Assembly (NCBI GenBank): GCA_028873695.1
Contig: JAPPNU010000024.1
Location: forward strand, 28,975 to 92,974
Direction of reading: 5' to 3'
Source of the DNA: Gemmatimonadota bacterium
GTDB lineage: Bacteria; Latescibacterota; UBA2968; GCA-2709665
Length of the DNA stretch: 64,000 nt
Below are positions 1-7,963 of this stretch, one piece after another (the stretch's first letter is position 1; each line of letters starts with the position of its first letter). A model generated the notes under the pieces. It was not told the DNA's origin. It did no database searches and saw nothing but the letters and a program-made list of their open reading frames with translations. Position numbers and translations under genes: made by a program.

Positions 1-122
1 CGCGGTGCGTTTTCCCTCCGGGGGATTGGCCCCTCACCCCGTCCCCCCACCCAAACCCCCCCCACCACCCCCCCCCGCGGGGGGGCCCACCCCCCCCCGC
101 CCCCCCCGGCCCCGCCGGCCCC
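1..122. other. Homopolymer assembly artefact at contig end
   Basis: The first ~120 bases are almost only runs of C with short G runs. The selA reading frame is normal up to about base 123 and then becomes a meaningless Gly/Arg tract. Such runs are typical of sequencing or assembly error at a contig end. Nothing left of ~123 should be interpreted biologically. Confidence 0.85.
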
Positions 123-1227
123 GCCGCTTCAGTGCGGAAACAGGCTCGGTCAGCATCCTGAGCGCAGGGTGCGTCCGTAACAGATCCTTCCGGTTCAGGA
201 AGAGTCTCAACGTCGCCGCCAGTGCGGCGTACGTGAGTTTTCCCGACCGCAGCGCCCGCATGAGCGGGTTTCGTCTGATCTTCCGGACAGCGTCTGCATT
301 CCCCACCAGAATACCCGCCTGCGGACCGCCCAACACCTTGTCGGCGCTGAACGTGACCACGTCGGCGCCGGCAGCGACGCTGTCCGATACCAGGGGCTCG
401 TGCGGCAGACCGAACTCACCCATGTCCACCAGCGCGCCCCCTCCGAGGTCGTGGACCACGGCCACGCCGCGCCGATGGCCCAGCGCAACCAGTTCCGGGA
501 GTGAAACCGAGGCCGTAAAGCCCATCACCTTGTAGTTGCTCGGGTGTACCGCCAGCATCAGGCCGGTGCGGTCGGTCAGCGCGGCCTCATAGTCCCGCAG
601 GTGCGTCCGGTTCGTTGTGCCGATTTCTACGAGTACCGCGCCGCTGCGCTCCATGATATCCGGAATGCGAAAGGAATCACCGATCTCGATCAATTCGCCT
701 CGTGAGACCAGCGCTTCTCTTCCCAGACATAGCGTATTCAGCGTCAACAAAACGGCCGCCGCGTTGTTGTTGACCACAGCCGCCGCTTCCGCGCCCGTCA
801 GCACACACAGCAGTTCTTCAACCAGCGCCGTTCGGGACCCGCGACGGCCGAATTCGAGGTCTGCCTCCAAATTGCTGTACCCCGAGGCGATTCCGGCGAC
901 CGCCCGGGCGGCGGCATCCGCCAGCGGCGCGCGCCCGAGGTTCGTGTGCAACACGATTCCCGTGGCGTTGACGACACGCTTGAGACCGGGTTCGGTCAAG
1001 CGGGCCACCCGCAGGCAGACCCGGCGCGTTATCCTCTCCACGAGCGAATCCTTGGATTCGACAACTGTCCCGTCGCTGAGCGCGGACTGACGCGCGGCGT
1101 CGATTTCCTCCCGCACAAATCGCGCGACCAGCGCCTGATCGCAGAATTCATACATCGCGCGTATCCCAGGTTCGGCCAATACAGAGTCAACCGAAGGAAT
1201 CACCGACAAGTTGGCCTTTTCTGCCAT
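34..1227 (-). CDS. selA: L-seryl-tRNA(Sec) selenium transferase, C-terminus lost
   Basis: SelA is the PLP enzyme that converts seryl-tRNA(Sec) to selenocysteinyl-tRNA(Sec) with selenophosphate. The N-terminal tRNA-binding region is followed by VVNATGIVLHTNLGRAPL, the glycine-rich NNNAAAVLL stretch and the PLP-lysine motif SADKVLGGPQAGI. The ATG at 1227 is preferred to an upstream in-frame start at 1284 because GGGAG lies 5-6 bases before it. About 365 residues are believable; the family usually has ~450-470, so roughly the last 90 residues are missing behind the homopolymer tract, and the apparent stop near base 34 is an artefact. Its presence implies that the organism makes selenoproteins, with selB, selC and selD elsewhere. 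It lies downstream of and parallel to the GWxTD gene, separated by a repeat element. Confidence 0.93.
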   Translation of the reverse strand: MAEKANLSVIPSVDSVLAEPGIRAMYEFCDQALVARFVREEIDAARQSALSDGTVVESKDSLVERITRRVCLRVARLTEPGLKRVVNATGIVLHTNLGRAPLADAAARAVAGIASGYSNLEADLEFGRRGSRTALVEELLCVLTGAEAAAVVNNNAAAVLLTLNTLCLGREALVSRGELIEIGDSFRIPDIMERSGAVLVEIGTTNRTHLRDYEAALTDRTGLMLAVHPSNYKVMGFTASVSLPELVALGHRRGVAVVHDLGGGALVDMGEFGLPHEPLVSDSVAAGADVVTFSADKVLGGPQAGILVGNADAVRKIRRNPLMRALRSGKLTYAALAATLRLFLNRKDLLRTHPALRMLTEPVSALKRRGRRGRGGRGGVGPPAGGGGGGGLGGGTG

Positions 1228-1303
1228 GTTGCTCCCGACAATGGACGCTATGAACGATGTACGGTGCGGCGGATCACAAGACATCCGCGCGGTCTGACTC
1301 CAA

Positions 1304-1402
1304 CAGCCCGTTGAAAAAATCCATCCGGGCTACGGCGGGCCCTTCCGGTCGAAATACGGCGTTGCTCGGCCTCGACTGCAGAGCGACTTTATCAACGGAC
1401 TG
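1304..1402. repeat. TIR element copy A (99 bp)
   Basis: This is the first of four copies of an intergenic element bounded by CAGCCCGTTGAAAAA at one end and the inverse of CAGTCCGTTGA at the other. The right end touches the TAA stop (1403-1405) of the GWxTD gene. The interior carries CCATCCGGGCTACGGCGGGC and ends CTGCAGAGCGACTTTATCAA, shared with copies at 4711, 5844 and 39740. No ORF is present, so this is MITE-like. Confidence 0.8.
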
Positions 1403-3616
1403 TTACGGAACGATGTTGAATGAGATCTCCTTCGACGCCCTTTCATCCGCCATCAGGTCGGTTACGGCCACCCTGACCGACTGCCTGCCTTCCTGCGTTT
1501 CGGTGAGGTCCAGTTCCACGTACGCCACCTCATCCGGCCGGTTGCCGGCCTGATCGTACGCAATCACAATTTCCCGGTCCTTTTCGGACAGCCTGAACAC
1601 CCGTCCCAGACCGTGCAGGATCTTCGCGGGAAGCGCCCGGTCCCGATGTGACCGCAGCGTGTATTCCACGCGATAGCGCGTCTGACCGAAGGCATCCTGT
1701 TTCAGATTGTAAATTTCAAAATAGACGAACGCGTTCTGGTGGCTTCGAAACGCCAGCGACGACATCGGGATCACCTTGAGGCCGTTCTTCACGTAATCTC
1801 CCGCGGTTTCTTCCGTCGGCTCCGTCGCGAAGGCCAGCTCGATATCGCTGATCAGCAGCCCGGATGGCCTGTGATAGTCCTCCAGGACGACCGCCTGCTG
1901 ATAGACCTGGGACTTGCCGGAGACCACGTCCCTCACCTGTAAGGCCATCTGGTACGTGCCCGGCGGCAGGTCCACCGGCATTACGCCGGGAATGAACGCG
2001 CCATCGGAAACCTGCTGGTCCGTGGGGGCCTTGAAGGCCATCTGATCCACCTCCCGATAGACTTCGTTCCACAGGCTGTCGAACAAGGTAACGCCCCGAT
2101 CCAGCAGAATGAGATCCGTTTTCTCATCCACGTTCAGTCGTACCACCTCGGATGCCGGCAACCCGTAGTAGACCTCGAGTCGCGTCCTGGACTCCGGCCC
2201 TTTGAAATCCGCCGGATAGTAGTAGAAGTCGATGGGCAGATCGGCGAAATCGGGCGAGTAGCGCGACGGCCGGCTCGCTACGACGTTCTGCATGATCACC
2301 CCGCCCTGAAAACCGGCCAGGTGGATGCCGACGTGCGGCGCGGCACTGAGCGGAAGCGGCGCGAAGTCGTACCGCCTGCCCTTGAAGACTTCAGCGAAGG
2401 TGATCTCGATGCCGCCGTCTACCTGTGTATATATCCAGTATTCCCACCTGGCATTCGCGGCAACCGGAAAGATCGGCAGCCCGGGCGAAACGGGAAGCGC
2501 GATCCGGGACCGGTTCACGAAATTCACTCGTGTTTCCTGCAATTCCCGATTCCGTTCGGCCTGAATATCGTCCCATTTGCTGATATGGTCGGGATTTCCC
2601 AGACGGATGAATACCTCGCCACGTCTGTCCCAGCCGCCGTCCGGCCGGGTATAATGTTCCAGCGCGTACGCCACGCGACGATAATGCTCCAGCAACCGCT
2701 CGTTTTCGGGCGTGAGGGGCGTGGGGTCGCGCCGGTTCCAGAACCGCGCGGCGAGCGCATCCTTCTCCTCGGGCAACGCCGCCTCGTAGCGCGCAAGATC
2801 CTCGTCGTCCGCCACGAGGGTTATGTCTCGATACCTGCGCCGTTCGGCTTCCGGGAGAAAGGAGAAGTAGACTCCGAACAGTTCGTTCGCGCGCTCGAAG
2901 TCACGATTCATCAGGGCAATGACGGCAAGATCGCGATTGGCCGGAATACGGGCGTCGCCAACGTCCGCCAGCAACCCTGAGAGCGTGTTGACCGCTTCCC
3001 CGGTCTTGCCCAGCGAGAGCCACATCCGGGCCAGCCGGATACCTGCGAGGGGGTGGGCGGGATTCGCCTCAATCTCCCGCCGGTATGCAGAAATCGCATC
3101 GTGCCGCTTGCCACCGTCCTCCAGCAGAAGTCCGATCCGGTAATGCGCGTCCGGGTAGCCGGGATCGATTTCAATCACTCTCTCAAATGCTTCCCGCGCC
3201 CGGCGCTTCCGCGTTTCCAAGTAGACGCACGCCAGGCGGTACTGCGCCTCGGCCATGTCCGGGTCGGCTTTCAAGGCTCGTTTGAAATACGACTCGGCGC
3301 GCCTGTACCCCTGCTTCGAAGCCGTGAAGGCGATGCCCAACCCGTTGTACCCCGCCGCCTTTTCGCCCTTCTTCACCGCCTTCCTGAACGCCTTTCCGGC
3401 TGCCTTCCGATCGCCGGCATCCAGATACGCATGTCCGAGAAGGACATAATCCCGCGCCGTTTCCTTTCCGGAATCGATCACCCGCTTCAGCGCGGCAACG
3501 GCGCGTTCCGGCCGACCGCCCTCGATGTCCTCTTGCGCCCCGACACGGAGTGGGTCAAGCGGCGCCGCCGGTACGAATGCAGCGATCGTGAGAGACAGGG
3601 CGATAATCCACGTCAT
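1403..3616 (-). CDS. TPR and GWxTD-like domain secreted protein
   Basis: A ~737-residue protein with an N-terminal signal peptide (hydrophobic residues ~4-20 ending in AAP). About five TPR units follow (residues ~30-230). The middle holds a GWxTD-type segment, here GGWDRRGEVFIRLGNPD, preceded by the usual LLEHYRRVAYALEHY helix. The C-terminal half is beta-rich, ending with YFEIYNLKQDAFGQTRYRV. GWxTD-domain proteins are envelope proteins of unknown function, common in FCB-group bacteria. The start ATG 3616 has GGAAGG 8 bases upstream; a GTG at 3622 has poorer spacing. Two larger relatives lie at 40255 and 54971. The canonical G-W-x-T-D signature is degenerate (W-D-R-R-G). Its stop codon abuts a repeat element. 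Confidence 0.85.
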   Translation of the reverse strand: MTWIIALSLTIAAFVPAAPLDPLRVGAQEDIEGGRPERAVAALKRVIDSGKETARDYVLLGHAYLDAGDRKAAGKAFRKAVKKGEKAAGYNGLGIAFTASKQGYRRAESYFKRALKADPDMAEAQYRLACVYLETRKRRAREAFERVIEIDPGYPDAHYRIGLLLEDGGKRHDAISAYRREIEANPAHPLAGIRLARMWLSLGKTGEAVNTLSGLLADVGDARIPANRDLAVIALMNRDFERANELFGVYFSFLPEAERRRYRDITLVADDEDLARYEAALPEEKDALAARFWNRRDPTPLTPENERLLEHYRRVAYALEHYTRPDGGWDRRGEVFIRLGNPDHISKWDDIQAERNRELQETRVNFVNRSRIALPVSPGLPIFPVAANARWEYWIYTQVDGGIEITFAEVFKGRRYDFAPLPLSAAPHVGIHLAGFQGGVIMQNVVASRPSRYSPDFADLPIDFYYYPADFKGPESRTRLEVYYGLPASEVVRLNVDEKTDLILLDRGVTLFDSLWNEVYREVDQMAFKAPTDQQVSDGAFIPGVMPVDLPPGTYQMALQVRDVVSGKSQVYQQAVVLEDYHRPSGLLISDIELAFATEPTEETAGDYVKNGLKVIPMSSLAFRSHQNAFVYFEIYNLKQDAFGQTRYRVEYTLRSHRDRALPAKILHGLGRVFRLSEKDREIVIAYDQAGNRPDEVAYVELDLTETQEGRQSVRVAVTDLMADERASKEISFNIVP

Positions 3617-3745
3617 GGTCACACCTTCCGCTAGGGATCACTCGGAAAATCTATCGAATATGCGCCTCGCGCGCAAAGGATTTCTATGCCTGACGCACGG
3701 GCCGGGAGCACGTTCGCAAGCCCGGAAATTCAGCACGCTTCGGCA

Positions 3746-3774
3746 TTGACAACGCGGCAGCGCAGGTTTATCTT
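3746..3774 (+). promoter_or_regulatory. Sigma-70-type promoter for galU
   Basis: TTGACA (3746-3751), a 17-base spacer and TATCTT (3769-3774). Transcription would start near 3781, about 26 bases before the galU ATG. Confidence 0.7.
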
Positions 3775-3806
3775 TGCGGCCCGTCAATTACCCGGAAGGT
3801 TCCTGT

Positions 3807-4721
3807 ATGAACGTCCGAAAAGTCGTCATTCCGGTTGCCGGGCTCGGCACCCGCTTGTTGCCCACGACAAGGGCCCTGCCCAAAGAGATGCTCCCCGTTG
3901 GCAAGTATCCGGCAATACAGCACGTCGTCGAGGAGATGGCCGCGGCGAATCTGACGAAGTGTCTCTTCATTACCTCCCACAGCAAGACGATTATTGAAGA
4001 CCAGTTCGACAACAACGTCGATCTCGCCTCCCAGTCCGACCAGAACCAGGGCGCCAACGACACGGGTCAACTCGACTACAGCCTGCGCGGCATCGAGTTC
4101 TTTTATACCCGTCAGCAGGCGTTGACCCCGGCGAACAGACCCCGGGGCACGGGCGCCGCAATACTTGCTGCCGAGAGTTTCGTGGACAACGAGCACTTTG
4201 CGGTTGCCTACGGCGATACGATCATCAACACCAGACATACGCCGAACTTTCTGGCTCGTATGATCGCTTCTCACCTCGAATACGGGTCCGCGTGTACCGT
4301 GGGCGTCCGCCCCGTCACCTCCGATCTGGTCGGACGCTACGGAATCGTCAAGCCGGACCCGGCGGACGATCTGAACGCAAACAGCTTCGCCATCCGCGAT
4401 CTGGTGGAAAAACCCGGCGTGGACGAAGCGCCCAGCCTCATGGCCGTAAGCGCCCGCTATGTGTTCAGTCCCGATATCTTCCACGAAATCCGTGCGCTTA
4501 CGCGGGCCGCAGGCGAGGAAATCGGCGTCACGGAAGCCATTCGAGGCCTTATACGCCGGGGAAAACACGTCAGATGCGTGCGTCTCTTACCCGACGAAAC
4601 AAGATACGACATCGGAAGCCACGCCAGTTACTACCGGGCGTTTATTGACTTCGCCCTGCAGGATCCCGAATGCGGTGACAGGATTCGGGAGTACCTCGAA
4701 GCCTGCTTATCAGCCCGTTGA
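3807..4721 (+). CDS. galU: UTP--glucose-1-phosphate uridylyltransferase
   Basis: This enzyme makes UDP-glucose from UTP and glucose-1-phosphate for polysaccharide and envelope synthesis in the cytoplasm. The 304-residue product matches the family length. The nucleotide-binding signature is VAGLGTRLLPTTRALPKEM at residues ~8-26, followed by IQHVVEEM and, further on, GTGAAILAAE, VEKPGV and a C-terminal YDIGSH. The ATG at 3807 has GGAAGG 7 bases before it; an in-frame upstream ATG at 3774 is within the promoter and is rejected. The last codons and the TGA stop (4719-4721) lie inside TIR element copy B, so the element supplied the present C-terminal end (S-A-R). Confidence 0.93.
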   Translation: MNVRKVVIPVAGLGTRLLPTTRALPKEMLPVGKYPAIQHVVEEMAAANLTKCLFITSHSKTIIEDQFDNNVDLASQSDQNQGANDTGQLDYSLRGIEFFYTRQQALTPANRPRGTGAAILAAESFVDNEHFAVAYGDTIINTRHTPNFLARMIASHLEYGSACTVGVRPVTSDLVGRYGIVKPDPADDLNANSFAIRDLVEKPGVDEAPSLMAVSARYVFSPDIFHEIRALTRAAGEEIGVTEAIRGLIRRGKHVRCVRLLPDETRYDIGSHASYYRAFIDFALQDPECGDRIREYLEACLSAR

Positions 4722-4856
4722 AAAAGCCCATCCGGGCTGCGGCCGGCCCTTGCGGCCGAAATACTGCGTTGCGCTCCCGCGCCGAATCGCAGGATGGGAC
4801 TCGGTTGCGCGCCTTGTCTTCGGCCTCGCCTGCAGAGCGACTTTTCCAACGGACTG
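4711..4856. repeat. TIR element copy B (146 bp)
   Basis: Same element as at 1304, in the same orientation. It starts CAGCCCGTTGAAAAAG and ends AACGGACTG. It overlaps the last 11 bases of galU including the stop. It is close to the left ~110 bases of copy D (39740-40063) read in reverse, including the interior GCGTTGCGCT and GATGGGACTCGG stretches. Confidence 0.85.
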
Positions 4857-4930
4857 TTCAAGCGCGCGGCGATGAATTCCTGATCCGGCGGCGGATGGGC
4901 GGGTATTCGCACGGGCCGCCAAAAAAGAAG

Positions 4931-4962
4931 CCCTTCGGAGCCCGGAAATCCGAAGGGTTTTG
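4931..4962. terminator. Bidirectional intrinsic terminator
   Basis: CCCTTCGGA (4931-4939) pairs perfectly with TCCGAAGGG (4949-4957). It is followed by TTTTG on the plus strand and preceded by A-rich AAAAAAGAAG, giving a U-tract on the minus strand. It sits between galU (+) and the convergent small gene at 5104 (-). Confidence 0.8.
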
Positions 4963-5103
4963 TCAAACGCGATGGCGGACGGATTCGTCGAACGGAAACG
5001 GGGCTTGCGTCTGCGGGGTGACCGGACGGTTTACCCTGCATCGATGACGGCGCGGGTTCCGACGCCGCATTCCGCACGCGCCCCGTCTCCCGGAAATGCC
5101 CGA

Positions 5104-5559
5104 TCAACGCCCCTGATCATCGCCGGCCACGAGCTTTTCGCCGTCGAAAATCAATTTGCCTTTTTCGTAGATGCAACCGGTTTCCTCTACCAGTTCGTAC
5201 TTCATCAACTGCCCGTGCGACATGTGGTTGAAGACCTCTTTCGGGTCTTTGTATTTTTCAATGAGTTTTCCGATCGGACCCTCGAACTGGATCGCCCTTC
5301 GAACGGGCCGTTCCTTTTCGCGGCGTTCCCGCTCCTCCTTCGTGAGGATCGGCAGGCGTTCGGCCGCGGGGCCAAGCCGGCTGGCATATTCCTGGCGCTG
5401 GCGAAACCGGTCGTGCCTCTTTTCCAGTTCCGACTTTTCCCCCACGTTGTCGTAATATTCCGAGACCTCCTCCGCCTTTTTCCTGAATCGCTCCTGTTCC
5501 TGGCCCTTCAGTTCGTCGTTCCCCATCTTCCGCATGATTTCCTTGACAGACTTGCTCAT
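5104..5559 (-). CDS. Conserved-looking charged hypothetical protein
   Basis: A 151-residue, strongly charged protein without signal peptide or membrane segment. Residues 1-50 and 75-90 are rich in Glu/Lys/Arg and look helical or coiled-coil (KAEEVSEYYDNVGEKSELEK). The C-terminal third (GPIGKLIEKYKDPKEVFNHM, then ETGCIYEKGKLIFDGEKLV) looks globular. I do not recognise the family. That it is real is supported by a candidate promoter at 5650-5678, a GGAGG 8 bases before the ATG and a convergent terminator downstream. It is monocistronic. Confidence 0.75.
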   Translation of the reverse strand: MSKSVKEIMRKMGNDELKGQEQERFRKKAEEVSEYYDNVGEKSELEKRHDRFRQRQEYASRLGPAAERLPILTKEERERREKERPVRRAIQFEGPIGKLIEKYKDPKEVFNHMSHGQLMKYELVEETGCIYEKGKLIFDGEKLVAGDDQGR

Positions 5560-5649
5560 TCACTCGCCTCCAGATCGTTGGAACGCCGGATTACCTGAAT
5601 GCATTAATTGCAGTGCGGCAGTATGTTGCGATGCCGGTTCACGGTGAAA

Positions 5650-5678
5650 AACATACATCGCGACCCGGCTTTTGTCAA
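5650..5678 (-). promoter_or_regulatory. Sigma-70-type promoter for 151-aa gene
   Basis: On the minus strand TTGACA (5678-5673), a 17-base spacer and TATGTT (5655-5650). The leader to the ATG at 5559 would be ~84 bases. I see nothing else in 5679-5843. Confidence 0.6.
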
Positions 5679-5843
5679 CGGCAAACTTCGATTGATTACG
5701 CCGCCGCGATCCCGAAAGCCGTTGACTCGCCGATCCCTCAAGCGTAGTTTGTCGGCATGCGAAGCGCCTGCCCGCAGCAGCGTCGACCGTTCCCCGGATC
5801 CGCAAGCGGCGATCTCCAGCGCCCGGTCTTCCACCAGCCTTGA

Positions 5844-5900
5844 CAGCCCGTTGGAATAGTCCGTCCGGGCTGCAGGCAGAGCGACCTCATCAACGGACTG
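5844..5900. repeat. TIR element copy C (57 bp, internally deleted)
   Basis: Only the two ends remain: CAGCCCGTTGGAATAGTCCG, a short GGGCTGCAGGCAGAGCGAC join, and CATCAACGGACTG. It ends 17 bases before the mazG start codon. Confidence 0.75.
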
Positions 5901-5917
5901 TTAACAGGGACCCCGGG

Positions 5918-6724
5918 ATGTCCGAACTCGATCGACTCGTCAAGCTTATGTCACGGCTGCGCGGCCCTGACGGATGTCCCTGGGACCGCGAGCAGACCCA
6001 CCAGAGCCTTAAACCCTATCTGATTGAAGAGACTTACGAAGCCCTGGACGCCATCGACAGAAACGACGACGACGGCCTGCGGGACGAACTGGGCGACGTG
6101 CTCCTTCAAATCGTCTTTCACGCGCAGCTTGCCCGTGAGGAAGGCAGGTTCACCCTCGAAGACGTGGCCGCGTCCACGTCCGAAAAGCTCATCCGCAGGC
6201 ATCCGCACGTGTTCGGAGACGCCTCGGCGAACACCCCAGGACAGGTTGTCGAAAACTGGGAAGCCATCAAATCGCGGGAAAAGCGGGAAAAGGGTCTGAG
6301 TCCGTCCGTCCTCGACGGCATACCCCGGCAGCTACCCGCGCTGCTCAGGGCGCGGCGCGTTCAGGAGCGGGCGGCCCGTTCCGGCTTCGACTGGACAGAT
6401 ACGGAGGAGGTCGTTGACAAAGTGCGCGAAGAAGTGGACGAGTTTCTCGAAGCGCGTCGGGACTCGGACGCAGAGGGCATGGAAGAAGAACTCGGTGACC
6501 TCCTGTTCTCTCTGGTCAACCTCGCCAGGTTTCTGCGGGTCTGTCCGGAAGAAGCGCTGCGGAAGACGATCGGGAAATTCGAGAACCGTTTCAGCTATAT
6601 TGAACAGGAACTTGAAAGAAGGGGAAAAAGCCCGGAGAGCGCCGGTCTGGAAGAAATGGACCGGCTATGGGAGGCATCCAAGAAAAACCGATCGAAGCGT
6701 GAAACCGCCGATCCGGATTCGTGA
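5918..6724 (+). CDS. mazG: Nucleoside triphosphate pyrophosphohydrolase
   Basis: MazG hydrolyses (d)NTPs to NMP and pyrophosphate and so cleans the nucleotide pool and modulates ppGpp signalling. The 268-residue product has the family's two tandem all-alpha domains. The first carries CPWDREQTHQSLKPYLIEE and the metal-binding EETYE...DELGDVLLQ pair. The second carries REEVDEFLE...EEELGDLLFSLVNLAR. The ATG at 5918 begins MSELDRLVKLM, as in homologues, and has AGGGA upstream; an in-frame upstream start at 5840 would read through the repeat element and is rejected. It stands alone between the element and a convergent gene. Confidence 0.93.
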   Translation: MSELDRLVKLMSRLRGPDGCPWDREQTHQSLKPYLIEETYEALDAIDRNDDDGLRDELGDVLLQIVFHAQLAREEGRFTLEDVAASTSEKLIRRHPHVFGDASANTPGQVVENWEAIKSREKREKGLSPSVLDGIPRQLPALLRARRVQERAARSGFDWTDTEEVVDKVREEVDEFLEARRDSDAEGMEEELGDLLFSLVNLARFLRVCPEEALRKTIGKFENRFSYIEQELERRGKSPESAGLEEMDRLWEASKKNRSKRETADPDS

Positions 6725-6739
6725 GAATAGCGCCGGGGC

Positions 6740-7711
6740 TCAACGCCCTGTCACGCGTTCATACACCTGCACCGCAGCCATCAGATCCTGGATCGCCATT
6801 CCCGTGAAATAGGCGATCGCGCCCTGGCCGCGCCGGTCTTCCAGTCTGCCCAGCGCCGCGTCTCCAATGGTCAGTACGCGCCCCTCGCCGCCTCTGACCA
6901 AGCGTTCCCCGCCCAGACCGGCCAACAGGAAATCTCCCGACTTCAGTACCTGTTCGGGATGGTCCGCAACCACCTCCCGGCCGCTCAACAGGCCGGGGTC
7001 GAGTTGAGCCGTCCTCGGGTCGCCTGCGATCACGGACAGATGCACCGCGTCGCCAACGTCCCGCCTACCCAGAATCGGACGGGGCGTGGGAACCGCCGTG
7101 AGTACGGCATCCGCCCCGGCCAGACAGTCGCCAATGGCGTTCATACTCCGAACACGGGCGTTCACCCTCGGTTGCACGTGAGCTGCGAACGCGGCGACGT
7201 TGGCCGCGCTCCGGCTGGTCGCCCTGATCTCCCGCGGAACGAGGGCGGCGTCGGCGCACAGGGCAAGCGCGCGTGCGATGCGCCCGGTACCCACAATCGC
7301 CAGCACTTCCGCATTGGCGGCAAGATAGCGGACACCGAGTGCGCCCGCCGCGCCCGTCCGCATATTGGTCAGATATTCCGCATCCAGTTCGGCCCTCCGG
7401 CCCGTGGCAACGTCATCCAACTCGATGACCGCGGTGCGTCCCGCAAGCCGCCCGGACGCGACATCCGACCGTTCCACGATCACCTTCCTCGCGCGGTAAC
7501 GCCCGGGCCACTCCGCCGGCATCTCCAGGCGAAACAGGTCCGCGCCTTCCGTCCTTCGCACGTCTTCTTTCCGCGGCGGATTCAGCGCCTCTCCCGACCC
7601 GTAGAGGCGAAACGCCCTGTCACAGCTCTCGACAACCTCTTCGGCAGACAGTATTTCCGCGATTTCGGCATCCGGGATCCTCAGTCTTCCTTCCAAAGGT
7701 CCGCCCTCCAT
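6740..7711 (-). CDS. Ornithine cyclodeaminase / mu-crystallin family protein
   Basis: About 323 residues of the NAD(P)-dependent ornithine cyclodeaminase fold. Members include ornithine cyclodeaminase, alanine dehydrogenase and ketimine reductases. The substrate half contains YRARKVIVERSD, where K is the expected carboxylate-binding lysine, and AEYLTNMRTGAAGALG. The Rossmann half begins with LAIVGTGRIARALAL. The exact substrate cannot be told. The start is uncertain: an ATG at 7711, a GTG at 7739-7741 and a TTG just downstream (behind GGAGGG) are all possible. It is divergent from the sulfatase unit, ends 15 bases from the end of mazG, and shows no link to either. Confidence 0.85.
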   Translation of the reverse strand: MEGGPLEGRLRIPDAEIAEILSAEEVVESCDRAFRLYGSGEALNPPRKEDVRRTEGADLFRLEMPAEWPGRYRARKVIVERSDVASGRLAGRTAVIELDDVATGRRAELDAEYLTNMRTGAAGALGVRYLAANAEVLAIVGTGRIARALALCADAALVPREIRATSRSAANVAAFAAHVQPRVNARVRSMNAIGDCLAGADAVLTAVPTPRPILGRRDVGDAVHLSVIAGDPRTAQLDPGLLSGREVVADHPEQVLKSGDFLLAGLGGERLVRGGEGRVLTIGDAALGRLEDRRGQGAIAYFTGMAIQDLMAAVQVYERVTGR

Positions 7712-7831
7712 TGCACTTGCCCGGAAATGGAACCTGCTCACTCGAACTTACGCGACCGTTGCCACAAAGTGAAGAGAAAAGTGAACGACGGACGTGAGAT
7801 GCCAAACCCGTTTCAGGCACGGAAATACGAC

Positions 7832-7860
7832 TTGACGGACCCTGGCCCAGGGGCAATATT
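7832..7860 (+). promoter_or_regulatory. Promoter with palindromic operator candidate
   Basis: TTGACG (7832-7837), a 17-base spacer and AATATT (7855-7860) precede the sulfatase unit. The spacer contains a perfect palindrome CCCTGG-C-CCAGGG (7840-7852), a position where a bound regulator would block RNA polymerase. Confidence 0.5.
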
Positions 7861-7902
7861 GAACGTCCGCTTCAATCCCCACACCCGAAAACGAGGCGCC
7901 TC

Positions 7903-7959
7903 ATGAAGATTACGGACGTCGAGACGTTCATTGCCGGCAACCCATGGAAAAGGAGGTGA
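7903..7959 (+). pseudogene. 18-codon relic resembling MR/MLE enzyme N-terminus
   Basis: A short frame reads M-K-I-T-D-V-E-T-F-I-A-G-N-P-W-K-R-R-stop. The first 16 residues look like the start of a mandelate racemase / muconate-lactonizing family protein, which often begins MKITDVE. The rest of such a gene is absent. The AGGAGGTGA at its end doubles as the ribosome-binding site of the sulfatase, whose ATG is 5 bases later. It may be the residue of a deletion, or it may now act as a leader peptide coupled to the sulfatase. Confidence 0.55.
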
Positions 7960-7963
7960 CATC

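Noticed and set aside
4857..5103. Plus-strand frames between galU and the 151-aa gene
   Set aside because: They read through the repeat element and the terminator and have no ribosome-binding site.
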